Source of the DNA: JAVVEW01 sp032251045 | GTDB taxonomy: Bacteria; Pseudomonadota; Gammaproteobacteria; Methylococcales; Methylomonadaceae | DNA length: 32,233 nucleotides | Reading direction: 5' to 3' | Assembly: GCA_032251045.1 (NCBI GenBank) | Contig: JAVVEW010000030.1 | Span: forward strand, 1-32,233 | Part shown: one piece after another, positions 22,843 through 31,796 of the stretch | Position numbering within the stretch: the stretch's first letter is position 1 | Layout: each line of letters begins with the position of its first letter | Notes under the pieces: model-generated | Seen by the model: the letters and a program-made list of their open reading frames with translations, nothing else | Told to the model about the DNA's origin: nothing | Database searches by the model: none | Made by a program: the position numbers and the translations under genes

Positions 22843-24429
22843 TTAGCTAAAGCGTTGTAATTGCTTCTGGTAATAAGCCAGACTGATATTTCGGCCTAAC
22901 ACGACCAGCATATCACCGGCTTGCAGCGGAAAGTCGGGTTCGGGATTGAAATAAAAAAACCGGCTGGATAATAAATAACGCAGCCCTGTGGTCGTGCGGT
23001 CAGAGGTGGCCGCCTGGCTGATTACGCCTAGCAGCAGGACTTTGCGCCGGTGTAATTCCAGTGCCGCCAGGGTGGGGTAATGTTTGACTGCGTTTTCGTT
23101 CAGTTCCAGGCTATCCAGGCTGACGTCTTGTTCGGCATTAAGAATGCCCATGATGGCTTCAAAGGCGACCGGCTGGCCGACATATTCGGCGGCTAGCATA
23201 CTGGCAATTTCATAAGGCTGTACCACATAATTGGCACCCGCCTGGTAAAGCTTGCGAATATTTTCCCGGTGATTGGCGCGGGCAATGATGTTAACGTCAG
23301 GGTTTAATGCCCGACAGCTTAAGGTGATGTAAACATTGATAACATCATCACCTGTGGTGCATAACACAGTTTGCGCACCTTGATTGAGACCGGCATTGAG
23401 CAGTAGCTCATTGTGGCTGGCATCGCCAGTAAAGGTTAGGTAGCTTTGCGCCTTAGCTTCCCAGGCCAAGTCGCGATTCTGTTCAATGACAACAAACGGT
23501 TTATGACTATTGACCAGATGCCGGCAAACTTCCTGACCCACTCGGCCAAAGCCGCAAATCAGATAAAAACTGTCCAGGGCATTGATCTCCTGGGCCATTT
23601 TCTGGTCGCGCACCTGATGCAGCTTATCCTGGATGGCGGCCACAATGACAGAGGTAAAGAACGAAAGCACCCAGATGCCGGAAATGATCAGTGCCAGGGT
23701 GACGATTTTACCGCCGGCAGTCTTAGGGGTGATGTCACCATAGCCAACCGTGGCCATGGTGACCACCGACCAGTAAAACGCATCCAGCAATTGTTCCAGC
23801 TTTTTGCCTTCTTGAGGCTGTTCGAACATATAAAAACCAGCGCTGGCGATGAATACCAAAAAACTCATGAATACAACCAGAGTCATCAGCTCCAGCCGCT
23901 TGCTGCCCAAGACTTCGGTAAACAGCATGACGCTGTTGGAATAGCGAAAGAATTTCAACAACCGGAACACATACCAGAAACCGACCTCTTGTTCGGGCAA
24001 AAACACCGGAATAATAGCCAGCACATCGATGATCGCCAACGGTGTCAGAAAAAAACGCAGCTTGCCCAACAGCGTGCCGAGCAGGGTGCTTGTGGCATGA
24101 AAAGGCAGATCCAGATAGCGTTGTTGTTCGAAGCGTTCGATAACGGTTTGATGCAAAGGGTAGCTCAGCCAGGCTCTGAGCGTAAGTTCGGCGATAAAAA
24201 CTGCCGTGACCGCATACTCTAAGAGGTAGTTGACCCCTTGCGGCAGGCTGTCCTTGGGCAAAATACCGGCCAGGCTGAGCAGCACCACACCAATCATGAA
24301 ACGGTCAAAGCGTTGTTTGATGGGATGATGGACGACATTCAGGGTGTCGTTACTCCGGGTTTTTAGCGCTTGGTAACCCGGGTTCCGCTTCAGCCAATAA
24401 CAGCAAGACAACAGAGAGTGGGTAAACAT
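22843..24429 (-). CDS. Six-helix potassium channel with RCK domain (Kch-like)
   Basis: A 528-residue voltage-gated-type K+ channel fused to cytoplasmic RCK domains. Six membrane segments occur between about 42 and 268. An Arg/Lys-spaced S4-like helix carries FRLLKFFRYSNSVM, and the pore loop has the selectivity filter TVGYGD (227-232). TrkA-N follows, with an intact dinucleotide loop GFGRVG (293-298), then TrkA-C and the ending LQAGDMLVVLG. It conducts K+ across the inner membrane under control of cytoplasmic ligands. It is 11 bp after der and followed without gap by a second RCK protein. E. coli Kch is similar but shorter. Confidence 0.92.
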   Translation of the reverse strand: MFTHSLLSCCYWLKRNPGYQALKTRSNDTLNVVHHPIKQRFDRFMIGVVLLSLAGILPKDSLPQGVNYLLEYAVTAVFIAELTLRAWLSYPLHQTVIERFEQQRYLDLPFHATSTLLGTLLGKLRFFLTPLAIIDVLAIIPVFLPEQEVGFWYVFRLLKFFRYSNSVMLFTEVLGSKRLELMTLVVFMSFLVFIASAGFYMFEQPQEGKKLEQLLDAFYWSVVTMATVGYGDITPKTAGGKIVTLALIISGIWVLSFFTSVIVAAIQDKLHQVRDQKMAQEINALDSFYLICGFGRVGQEVCRHLVNSHKPFVVIEQNRDLAWEAKAQSYLTFTGDASHNELLLNAGLNQGAQTVLCTTGDDVINVYITLSCRALNPDVNIIARANHRENIRKLYQAGANYVVQPYEIASMLAAEYVGQPVAFEAIMGILNAEQDVSLDSLELNENAVKHYPTLAALELHRRKVLLLGVISQAATSDRTTTGLRYLLSSRFFYFNPEPDFPLQAGDMLVVLGRNISLAYYQKQLQRFS

Positions 24430-24440
24430 AGGCGCTCGCG

Positions 24441-25847
24441 TCAGTGGGTTTTTTGGCTGTGCCGCCGCAAACGTTGCCGTTTTTTGATTTGCTGTTCGTT
24501 CAAGGGGTTTTTGCGATCCTTAAAGGGGTTGTCGGGTGACTTGAACTCCAGACGTAACGGCGTGCCATGTAGCTTGAGGCGTTGACGAAAATAATTGTTC
24601 AGAAAGCGCCGATAAGCTTCAGGCAGGGCATCGGTTTGCGTGCCGTGAATGATGATCAACGGCGGATTTTTGCCGCCTTGGTGGGCGTACTTCAATTTGA
24701 TCCTGCGCCCTTTGACTAATGGCGGTTGATGGCTGGCCAGGGCCTCATTGAGAAGTTGCGTCAGCTGCGGTGTTTTGAAGTCTGCCATGGCCGCTTGATA
24801 AAGCTTACCCACGCGGTCGAACAAGGTGCCGACACCCGACCCATGCAGCGCGGAAATGGGTATTTTATGGGCAAAATCCAGAAAAGTCAGTTTTAGATCC
24901 AGAGTGCGGCGTATGACTTGTTTTTGTTCTTCAGTCATGCCGTCCCACTTGTTGAGACCGACAATCAAGGCTCGTCCCGCCTTCAGCACTTGCCCGAGCA
25001 GATGCGCATCCTGGTCGGTCATACCTTCCCGGGCATCGATTAAATAAATTACCACATGAGCGCGCTCAATGGCCTGGAGGGCTTTGATAACACTGAATTT
25101 CTCAATTTTTTCATCAATCCGGGCGCGGCGGCGAATGCCGGCGGTATCGATCAGGGTGTAATCCTGGCCATCGCGATTAAATGGGATGTCGATACTGTCC
25201 CGGGTGGTGCCGGGATGATCAAACACGACCACGCGCTCTTCGCCAAGAATACGGTTGACCAGCGTGGATTTGCCCACATTGGGGCGGCCAATGACCGCGA
25301 CCCGGATGCTGTCATCGTCAAGCGCGTTATCCAGCAAAGGGGTGTCATCGGGTAACAGGTCTTCAATGCTGCGCAGCAATTCGGTAATGCCGCGACTGTG
25401 TGTGGCGGATATGGCCTGAGGGTCACCCAGTCCCAGGCTATGAAAGTCGGCCTTGGCGCGATGCGCTTCCAGGCCTTCGCTTTTATTGACCGTCAGAATC
25501 AACGGTTTTCCCAGGCGGCGCAGTTGACCGCCAATGTGCTCATCATCACTGGTAATACCGGCGCGGGCATCGACCATGAAAACAATGACGTCAGCTTCAT
25601 TCAGGGCTTGTTGTACTTGTCGGTTGGCGTTTGCCTGAATGCCATCGGCGTCGCTGACTAGGCCGCCGGTGTCGACAATCAAATAATCCAGGTCGCGGCT
25701 GCGTTTGCAGCGGCCATATTGCCGGTCCCGGGTCAGCCCCGGATAATCGGCTACCAGGGCCTCACGGCTGCGGGTCAGGTAGTTGAATAGGGTGGATTTG
25801 CCCACATTAGGGCGGCCCACCAGGGCAATGACAGGTAAGTTATTCAT
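24441..25847 (-). CDS. der: Ribosome biogenesis GTPase Der (EngA)
   Basis: A 468-residue double GTPase needed for 50S ribosome assembly. Two G domains each carry P-loops (GRPNVGKSTLFNY near 11-23 and GRPNVGKSTLVNR near 191-203), with DYPGLTRDR and DHPGTTRDS switches. The first domain has DTGG and the second DTAG Walker B motifs, and NKSEG and NKWDG lie at the base-recognition positions. A KH-like C-terminal domain follows (GTQTDALPEAYRRFLNN, then the basic tail). This matches Der in length and order. The start overlaps the bamB stop by 4 bp (ATGA). Confidence 0.96.
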   Translation of the reverse strand: MNNLPVIALVGRPNVGKSTLFNYLTRSREALVADYPGLTRDRQYGRCKRSRDLDYLIVDTGGLVSDADGIQANANRQVQQALNEADVIVFMVDARAGITSDDEHIGGQLRRLGKPLILTVNKSEGLEAHRAKADFHSLGLGDPQAISATHSRGITELLRSIEDLLPDDTPLLDNALDDDSIRVAVIGRPNVGKSTLVNRILGEERVVVFDHPGTTRDSIDIPFNRDGQDYTLIDTAGIRRRARIDEKIEKFSVIKALQAIERAHVVIYLIDAREGMTDQDAHLLGQVLKAGRALIVGLNKWDGMTEEQKQVIRRTLDLKLTFLDFAHKIPISALHGSGVGTLFDRVGKLYQAAMADFKTPQLTQLLNEALASHQPPLVKGRRIKLKYAHQGGKNPPLIIIHGTQTDALPEAYRRFLNNYFRQRLKLHGTPLRLEFKSPDNPFKDRKNPLNEQQIKKRQRLRRHSQKTH

Positions 25848-27034
25848 AATGAACCGCGCTTGATCGCGGCCAGGGTGCCGTCGGCAGTGTAAACGTAAAC
25901 AATAGCATCGCGAACCAACGGGCGACCGACAATAGGCCCGTCGCCAGCAAATTGGCGGGCAACCTGGCGGCCATCGTTAAGCGCGAGCCAATGCACATAA
26001 CCGGCAAAATCGCCCACCACCAGATACTCATCATCGATGGCTGGTGCAGTCAGACCGCGTTGATGCAATTCCGCCTGTTTCCATAAGGGGCGACCGTTAC
26101 GTTTATCGACTTGCCAAACATCACTGTTATTGTCAGTCAGGTACAGGTAGCGGTTGTCCAGCGTCAGGCCGGTGTAGGAGGAAAGGTTTGGGGTGTTCCA
26201 GAGTATGTCGCCTTGACTTTCAAACAAGGCGCTCAGGCCGCCACGATAGCCAGCCACATAAATAATACCGTTATCCAGCACCGGGTCGGCGACTAAATCC
26301 ACCATACGATCAATTTCGGTGCGCCCGGCAGGCAAGGTGATGGCGGTTTCCCAGATTAACTTGCCGTCACGCAGGCGCATAGCCAGCATTTTGCCGTTGG
26401 CAAAGCCGCATAATAGCTTGTCGGCGAAAATGATCGGCGTTCCGGCGCCGCGTAAACTCAAGGCAGGAACCGGTTGTTCATAATTCCATAGCATGGCACC
26501 GGTTTTGCTATCTAGCGCGAACAAGCGGCCATCGGTGGTGCGGGCCAGAACCTGATTGTCATCGGCAACGGGCACCGATGCGATTTCACTGGATAATCGG
26601 GTGCGCCAAAGTTCAGCACCGGTCAGGGCGTCAAAGGCGACAACTTCTGCATTGCTGGTGCCCAGGAAAATGCGACCGTCATGGTAGCCTGGGCCGCTGG
26701 CAAAGGCATAATCGGTTTCCAGATACCAGCGTGAGTCACCGTTATCGGTCAGAAAAGCACCCAGTTCGCCGTCATGGCTGGCGGCAAATACCGTGTTGCC
26801 AGCAAGTTCCGGTTGCAATTTGAACAGTTTTCCGGCCAGGCCATCGCCGATTTGTTCGCGCCAGAGCACGTCAACGCTGAGTTCCATCTGATAGGCTTTC
26901 AATTCTGCCGGCGGATCAGCGTTATCGGTGCCGCCGGTAAACGAACCGATGAGCTTTTGCGCACCGTCCAATGCCGCACAGCCGCTCAGCAGGCTGGTGG
27001 TCAGCAGTAAAATGGCAAGCGGTCGCGGCATCAT
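25844..27034 (-). CDS. bamB: Outer-membrane protein assembly factor BamB
   Basis: A 396-residue lipoprotein of the BAM complex, which folds beta-barrel proteins into the outer membrane. The lipobox LLSGC gives a lipidated Cys at position 19, followed by a beta-propeller of PQQ-like repeats (DSKTGAMLWNYEQPVPALSLRG, DALTGAELWRTRLSSEIAS, DGKLIWETAITLPAGRTEIDR as repeat landmarks). Length and the GLAGKLFKLQP start of the propeller fit BamB. Two ATGs in tandem (27034 and 27031) overlap the yfgM stop. Confidence 0.94.
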   Translation of the reverse strand: MMPRPLAILLLTTSLLSGCAALDGAQKLIGSFTGGTDNADPPAELKAYQMELSVDVLWREQIGDGLAGKLFKLQPELAGNTVFAASHDGELGAFLTDNGDSRWYLETDYAFASGPGYHDGRIFLGTSNAEVVAFDALTGAELWRTRLSSEIASVPVADDNQVLARTTDGRLFALDSKTGAMLWNYEQPVPALSLRGAGTPIIFADKLLCGFANGKMLAMRLRDGKLIWETAITLPAGRTEIDRMVDLVADPVLDNGIIYVAGYRGGLSALFESQGDILWNTPNLSSYTGLTLDNRYLYLTDNNSDVWQVDKRNGRPLWKQAELHQRGLTAPAIDDEYLVVGDFAGYVHWLALNDGRQVARQFAGDGPIVGRPLVRDAIVYVYTADGTLAAIKRGSL

Positions 27035-27669
27035 TCAATGCCAGTATCAACAACGGCCAGATCGGCCAGTTTCATGGGCAGTAACGGTGAGCTGATACCG
27101 GCCAGCTGCGCGGCCTGATAGGCGTTGCGTGCTTCCCCCGGGCGTTGTAAGGCCAGGTAAAAGTCGCCTTTCAATTCCTGATACCAGCCGGCGAAACCGG
27201 GAGCCTGATCCAGGTTTACGCCTTCCAGCAGCGCCAGTCCCGCCTCGTAGTCGCCTTTGTTTAGCAGCAATTGTGCCTGACGAATGCGTGCGATGTGGGC
27301 AATGGTTTGATCGTCGGCGGCTGTGGCATCTTTAAGGATAGCCTGCGCAGCATCAGTATGACCCTGCTGATGTTCGATCAAGGCTTTGTTCAGCTGCGTG
27401 AAGGCAAAATAAGGCGTGCCCTGAGCTATTTCCAGGACTTGGTTAGCTTGGGTCAAGGCATTGGGCCAGTCTTGTTGCGCCATGATATCCAGCAGTTGCT
27501 GGTAGCCTTGCGAGGCTGCATGAATTTTTTGTTGTTGATAGTTTTGCCATAACTGCCAGCCGATAATAACCGCGATACCGGCGATTACACCGATCAACGT
27601 GGCCACGCCATTGGCGCGCCACCAACGTTTCAAGGCTTCAAGTTGCTGTTCTTCGTCGTAAACTTCCAT
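27031..27669 (-). CDS. yfgM: YfgM-family ancillary SecYEG translocon protein
   Basis: A 212-residue inner-membrane protein with one helix (about 22-42), a basic cytoplasmic front (LEALKRWWRANG) and a periplasmic TPR-like domain with Ala/Leu helices. It associates with the SecYEG translocon and periplasmic chaperones in E. coli. The opening EEQQLEALKRWW is characteristic. It lies between hisS (15-bp gap) and bamB (4-bp overlap), the conserved order. Confidence 0.92.
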   Translation of the reverse strand: MEVYDEEQQLEALKRWWRANGVATLIGVIAGIAVIIGWQLWQNYQQQKIHAASQGYQQLLDIMAQQDWPNALTQANQVLEIAQGTPYFAFTQLNKALIEHQQGHTDAAQAILKDATAADDQTIAHIARIRQAQLLLNKGDYEAGLALLEGVNLDQAPGFAGWYQELKGDFYLALQRPGEARNAYQAAQLAGISSPLLPMKLADLAVVDTGIE

Positions 27670-27684
27670 AAGCTCCGGGCGTGG

Positions 27685-28962
27685 TTAAACGTGAAAAAAA
27701 GGACTCAGCCAGTCGGCGACCTGATCCTGTGCCAGGGTTTGTTGTGCCTGTTCGGTACGCAGCGGTTTAAGGGCTACTTGTTGTTGTGCCGCTTCATCTT
27801 CACCGATGATCAACGCGAATTGTGCGCCAGATTTATCGGCTTTTTTGAACTGGTTCTTGAAACTGCCGCCCCCTAGATGCAGCAGCACTTTGACCGAGGG
27901 CAGCCGGTCGCGTAACTGTTCGGCCAAACGCCAGGCTTGCCGTTCGGCCATTTTGCCGGTATGAATGACATAAACATCGGCATTAGCGACTGAAGGTGCT
28001 GGCGCGTGCTCGGCCAACAAGGCCAATAGCCGTTCGATACCCATGGCAAAACCGACGGCATGTTGCGTTTTGCCGCCGAGTTGCTGCACCAGGCTGTCAT
28101 ATCGGCCACCCGCGCAGACGGTACCTTGCGCGCCTAGGCTGTCGGTCATCCATTCAAACACGGTCAGGCCGTAATAATCCAGGCCGCGTACCAGGCGAGG
28201 GTTAATGGTGTAAGCAATGTTCAGTGCTTCGAGTTGTTCGGTCAGTGCCTGAAAGTGCGCCCGGCTGGCGTCGCCAAGATGCTCGTGCAGATTAGGTGCG
28301 CCGGCGACAATGGCTTGCGTGTCAGGGTGTTTGCTGTCGAGAATACGCAGCGGATTGCTGGCAAGACGCCGCACGCTATCCGCATCCAGGCGGTCCTGAT
28401 ACTGGCTGAAATAACGCACCAGCGCGGCGCGGTACTGAAGGCGTTCTTCAGCCGTGCCCAGCGTGTTCAGTTCCAGGCGCAGGTGTTGGTCTATGCCCAG
28501 TTGACGCCAAAAGCGTGCGCTTAATGCAATCAATTCTACATCGATATCCGGCCCCGCCCAGCCGTAAGCTTCCACGCCCAGTTGATAAAACTGGCGGTAT
28601 CGGCCTTTTTGCGGGCGTTCGTGGCGAAACATCGGGCCGTAATACCACAGGCGCTGTGTTTGATTATGCAGCAGGCCATGCTCCAGGCAGGCGCGCAAAC
28701 AGCCGGCTGTGCCTTCTGGGCGCAATGTCAGGGAATCGCCATTGCGATCCTCGAAAGTGTACATTTCTTTTTCGACAATATCGGTCACTTCGCCGATAGA
28801 GCGTTTGAACAATTCGGTTTTTTCGACGATGGGCAGGCGGATTTCCTGATAGCCGTAAGCGCTGAGCATGTGCGCCAGTTGCTGTTCGGCCAGCTGCCAG
28901 TGAGGGGTTTGTTCGGGTAGGATGTCGTGCATGCCCCGAATCGCTTTAATCGCAGTAGTCAT
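27685..28962 (-). CDS. hisS: Histidyl-tRNA synthetase
   Basis: A 425-residue class II aminoacyl-tRNA synthetase. Visible landmarks are the IRGMHDILPEQTPHW start, motif 2 FRHERPQKGRYRQFYQLG, the histidine-specific LVRGLDYYGLTVFEW, and motif 3 GFAMGIERLLALL. A C-terminal anticodon-binding domain of about 100 residues completes the chain. It begins 3 bp after pilF. In E. coli, rodZ and ispG lie between those two genes, so their absence here is a lineage feature. Confidence 0.97.
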   Translation of the reverse strand: MTTAIKAIRGMHDILPEQTPHWQLAEQQLAHMLSAYGYQEIRLPIVEKTELFKRSIGEVTDIVEKEMYTFEDRNGDSLTLRPEGTAGCLRACLEHGLLHNQTQRLWYYGPMFRHERPQKGRYRQFYQLGVEAYGWAGPDIDVELIALSARFWRQLGIDQHLRLELNTLGTAEERLQYRAALVRYFSQYQDRLDADSVRRLASNPLRILDSKHPDTQAIVAGAPNLHEHLGDASRAHFQALTEQLEALNIAYTINPRLVRGLDYYGLTVFEWMTDSLGAQGTVCAGGRYDSLVQQLGGKTQHAVGFAMGIERLLALLAEHAPAPSVANADVYVIHTGKMAERQAWRLAEQLRDRLPSVKVLLHLGGGSFKNQFKKADKSGAQFALIIGEDEAAQQQVALKPLRTEQAQQTLAQDQVADWLSPFFHV

Positions 28963-28965
28963 GGA

Positions 28966-29724
28966 TCAGTGATTGGCGTCTTGAGTCAGAAGCTCGGTTG
29001 CTTCGGATGAGAGTGGAAATTGATTGATCAATTGCTGGCGCAGGTTACGGGCCGCTTTTGCATGGCCTAGGGCGCGTTCACATTGATAGGCAATCCATAA
29101 TGATTGGGGTGTGTGCTTGCCTACGGCCAGGTAGCGGTCAAGAAAGCCTTTAGCGGCCCAGTATTCCTGGTGTTGGTAGTGGACGCGCTGCATGGCCAGT
29201 AATGCCGGCGCATAATCGGGGCGAAACTGCAGCGCTTGCTGCAGATAACTTTGCGCCTGATTGAAGTCGCCGTTGTCCAGATGGCAATAGCCGATGTTGG
29301 CGCTGGTGATCCAGCGGCGGTTATTCATCGGGTCATGGTAAGCCTGTGTCAGCGTCTCCAGACCTTCCGTGAAAGATTTTTGGCCGCATAGAAAACGGCC
29401 CAGGTTGTTCAAGGCGCTTAAATTATCAGGCTCAAGGCTCAAGGCCTGCCGGTAAAAGCTCAAGGCTTGATCAGGTTGTTGCAATCTTTCATGCAAATAG
29501 CCCAGCGCGTTATGCACTTCGACATTGTTCGGAATCAACTGCTGTGCGTTTTGCAAATGCTTGAGTGCGTATTTGAGTTTGTCCATGCTCAGATAGCGGA
29601 CACCCAATTGTAACTGAGTGTTACCCGATTGTTCACGGTCAAGGCGTTTTGATGCGGTCGTGCCGCTGCAAGCGTTGAGCGCAACCAACAAGCAAATGAG
29701 ACTCGGCAGGTGCAGCCTAGACAT
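28966..29724 (-). CDS. pilF: Type IV pilus assembly lipoprotein PilF/PilW
   Basis: A 252-residue outer-membrane lipoprotein, the pilotin that helps PilQ secretin assemble. The lipobox LNAC puts the lipidated cysteine at position 19. At least six TPR helix pairs follow (residues about 34-235), including PNNVEVHNALGYLHERLQQP and PDNLSALNNLGRFLCGQKSF. The order rlmN-pilF-hisS is the conserved one. It overlaps rlmN by 8 bp. The window shows no other pilus gene. Confidence 0.93.
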   Translation of the reverse strand: MSRLHLPSLICLLVALNACSGTTASKRLDREQSGNTQLQLGVRYLSMDKLKYALKHLQNAQQLIPNNVEVHNALGYLHERLQQPDQALSFYRQALSLEPDNLSALNNLGRFLCGQKSFTEGLETLTQAYHDPMNNRRWITSANIGYCHLDNGDFNQAQSYLQQALQFRPDYAPALLAMQRVHYQHQEYWAAKGFLDRYLAVGKHTPQSLWIAYQCERALGHAKAARNLRQQLINQFPLSSEATELLTQDANH

Positions 29725-30835
29725 GAACAGATGAGTCTAAAGAAGACGTGGGTAAACGTAAATGACCACGGCCGCGCGCTTTGACTTTGCCTACCAGTTG
29801 GCCGCAGGCGGCGTCGATGTCATCGCCCCGGGTGCGCCTGACCGTGGTGACAATGTTGTGCTGTTGCAGCACGGTTTTGAACTGTTCGATGGTTTCCGGT
29901 GTGGAGCATTGATAAGGTGCGCCGGGAAACGGATTGAACGGAATCAGGTTAAGCTTGCTGGGTACGGTTTTCAGTAACCTGGCCAATTGACGGGCATCGG
30001 TCATCGAGTCATTGACGCCGTTGAGCATGACGTATTCAAACGTGATGGTTTTACGCGGCGCGTCTTGTACATGCTCCCGGCAGGCGGCAAGCAATTCTGC
30101 CAATGGATACTTTTGATTGATGGGCACCAGGGTGTCGCGCAAAGCGTCGTTAGCGGCGTGCAAGGATACCGCCAGGCTGACATCACAGGCAAAGCGCAGT
30201 TTGCGCATTGCCGGTACGATACCGGAGGTGCTGATGGTGACGCGGCGCTTGGATAAACCGTAGGCAAAGTCCTCGGTCATGATATTGACCGCCCGAGTCA
30301 CCGCATCGAAATTAAGTAGCGGTTCGCCCATGCCCATCATCACCACATTGGTGATTTTCTGCGTGGCTGGCAGATGCCGTTCAGCGGCATAAAGCTGACC
30401 GACGATTTCGCCAGCGCTCAGATTGCGGTTAAAACCTTGCCGTGCGGTGGAACAAAAGCTGCACGCCAGCCCGCAACCAATCTGCGAGGATATGCACAGT
30501 GTGCCACGCCCGGTTTCCGGAATGAACACGGTTTCCACGCGGTTGTCGCAGTGGGTATTTAGCACCCACTTGCGTGTGCCATCGGAGGCTTTTTGTTCGA
30601 ACGCGATTTCTGGCCAGCGGATTTGGCAATGCTGATCCAGAAAGGCACGCAACGGTTTGCTGAGATTGGTCATGTTGGCGAATTTGGTTTCACCCTCATG
30701 ATAAATCCATTTCAGCAATTGCTGGGCGCGGAAGGGCTTTTCACCTAGCCCGGCCAAGTATTCAGCCAGGCCGGCGCGATCAAAGTCCAGCAGATTGAGT
30801 TTGGCTTCAGGCGGTGCGGGCACAGAGCTCATCAT
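29717..30835 (-). CDS. rlmN: Dual-specificity rRNA/tRNA adenine C2-methyltransferase RlmN
   Basis: A 372-residue radical SAM enzyme that methylates A2503 of 23S rRNA and A37 of some tRNAs. Counting from ATG 30835, the radical SAM cysteines are Cys121, Cys125 and Cys128 (CGLACSFC). Cys114 (TLCISSQIG) and the methyl-carrying Cys344 (DAACGQL) are the catalytic pair, and MMGMGEPLLN is the SAM-binding segment. The frame is open to 30919, but those codons are ndk sequence. ATG 30835 or 30832 gives the family-typical N-terminus (KLNLLDFDR, GEKPFRAQQ). This start lies inside the ndk 3' end (29-bp overlap) without a clear Shine-Dalgarno, suggesting coupling. Confidence 0.95.
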   Translation of the reverse strand: MMSSVPAPPEAKLNLLDFDRAGLAEYLAGLGEKPFRAQQLLKWIYHEGETKFANMTNLSKPLRAFLDQHCQIRWPEIAFEQKASDGTRKWVLNTHCDNRVETVFIPETGRGTLCISSQIGCGLACSFCSTARQGFNRNLSAGEIVGQLYAAERHLPATQKITNVVMMGMGEPLLNFDAVTRAVNIMTEDFAYGLSKRRVTISTSGIVPAMRKLRFACDVSLAVSLHAANDALRDTLVPINQKYPLAELLAACREHVQDAPRKTITFEYVMLNGVNDSMTDARQLARLLKTVPSKLNLIPFNPFPGAPYQCSTPETIEQFKTVLQQHNIVTTVRRTRGDDIDAACGQLVGKVKARGRGHLRLPTSSLDSSVHV

Positions 30836-31238
30836 TATTGAAGAAGAAAGCAATTTCCTGGGCCGCGGTGTCCGCGCCATCGGAGCCATGTACCGCATTG
30901 GCGTCGATACTGTCGGCAAAATCGGCGCGAATAGTACCCGGCGCGGCTTCTTTAGGGTTGGTGGCGCCCATCAGGTCGCGGTTTTTAGTAATCGCATTAT
31001 CACCTTCGAGAACCTGCACCATTACAGGACCGGAGATCATAAAGCCGACCAAGTCGCCAAAAAAGGGCCGGTCTTTATGCACCGCGTAAAAATCTTCCGC
31101 CTGTTTTTGCGTCAGTTGCATCATACGCGCCGCGATAATGCTCAGGCCAGCACGCTCAAAGCGGCTGTAGATGTCGCCGATCACGTTTTTAGCGACAGCA
31201 TCGGGTTTGATGATTGATAAGGTGCGTTCTAAAGCCAT
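30807..31238 (-). CDS. ndk: Nucleoside diphosphate kinase
   Basis: A 143-residue cytoplasmic enzyme that exchanges the terminal phosphate between nucleoside triphosphates and diphosphates. The ERTLSIIKPDAV start, the phospho-histidine His117 in NAVHGSDG, and the ending FFFNNDELCART are all family hallmarks. It has GGAGT as a ribosome site and a perfect TATAAT -10 upstream, making it the likely first gene of the long minus-strand operon. Its last 29 bases also encode the beginning of rlmN. Confidence 0.96.
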   Translation of the reverse strand: MALERTLSIIKPDAVAKNVIGDIYSRFERAGLSIIAARMMQLTQKQAEDFYAVHKDRPFFGDLVGFMISGPVMVQVLEGDNAITKNRDLMGATNPKEAAPGTIRADFADSIDANAVHGSDGADTAAQEIAFFFNNDELCARTA

Positions 31239-31279
31239 GCGTTAATACTCCAAGGGAGGGTTGATTAAACAAACCCGCT

Positions 31280-31285
31280 ATTATA
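31280..31285 (-). promoter_or_regulatory. -10 box of the ndk operon promoter
   Basis: On the minus strand these bases read TATAAT, a perfect -10, 41 bp upstream of the ndk ATG with GGAGT (31247-31251) between. The -35 is poor (TTATCT at 17 bp). This is the only strong sigma70-type element ahead of the eleven-gene run to 21169. Confidence 0.5.
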
Positions 31286-31385
31286 AGTGCATGAGGCTGA
31301 AAAGATAAGAGCTGTTGGGTTGTTTTTCTTGTGCATACCTGCCCTGGAAGGGGTTTTGGCCTTGCCAAGGCGGTTTGTGTCGGGG

Positions 31386-31543
31386 GCTTGAATTGTCAAT
31401 TTGGAGTCTAAGTCAGGACATCATTGGGAGCACTCGGCCGCATGGATTGCCGTAAAGCCCCCATGGATGGGTTCGCGGCGTTCCTCGACCCGTGCTACCC
31501 ATGTCTAAAGCATCGTGACAATGCTCAAACTGAGCATGGCCGG
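31386..31543. mobile_element. Second MITE copy, opposite orientation, decayed
   Basis: Reverse-complemented, 31434-31484 matches 7319-7369 of copy 1 at 48 of 51 positions. The right end GCTCAAACTGAGCATGGCCGG corresponds to the copy 1 left terminus with about four changes. The left end keeps only TCAATTTGGAGTC clearly. No target-site duplication is visible. Boundaries are therefore approximate, and the copy is older than the one at 7271. Confidence 0.7.
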
Positions 31544-31796
31544 TGTTGAGACTGGCTTGATGTGCCTAAGGCCCTTAGCTGTTAAGGGCGCGCACAGAGC
31601 GCAGGCTGTCGAGAGCGCCGGGTAGAGTTTAGCTGGCAAAACGCTAAATTCTGATAAGATTGACTGGTACAGCGACGGCCTGTCACAGCTGTGCATTTTC
31701 ATGGGGCGGGTGCTGCTGTCATCGGCGCATGAGCACCACAGTCAAGGCCGCTAACCGAATAATATCCTTATTACCCAGTTAACCAGAATCCTGAAT

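Larger units (their letters stand above)
31239..31796. other. 558-bp intergenic region between divergent ndk and cheR
   Basis: It holds the ndk promoter, the second MITE copy (31386-31543), and a perfect hairpin GCCCTTA-GCTGT-TAAGGGC at 31571-31589 with no T-run. A CACAGCTGTG palindrome lies near 31685, about 110 bp above cheR. An apparent 65-codon minus-strand frame at 31505-31702 partly overlaps the MITE and has no protein features, so I do not call it. The cheR promoter is not clear. Confidence 0.5.

Noticed and set aside
23446..24222. A 258-codon open frame on the plus strand inside the K+ channel gene
   Set aside because: It is antisense to a strongly supported channel gene, has no family features and follows the codon pattern expected of a shadow frame.
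31505..31702. A 65-codon minus-strand frame between ndk and cheR
   Set aside because: Part of it is the end of the second MITE copy, and there is no protein-like pattern.
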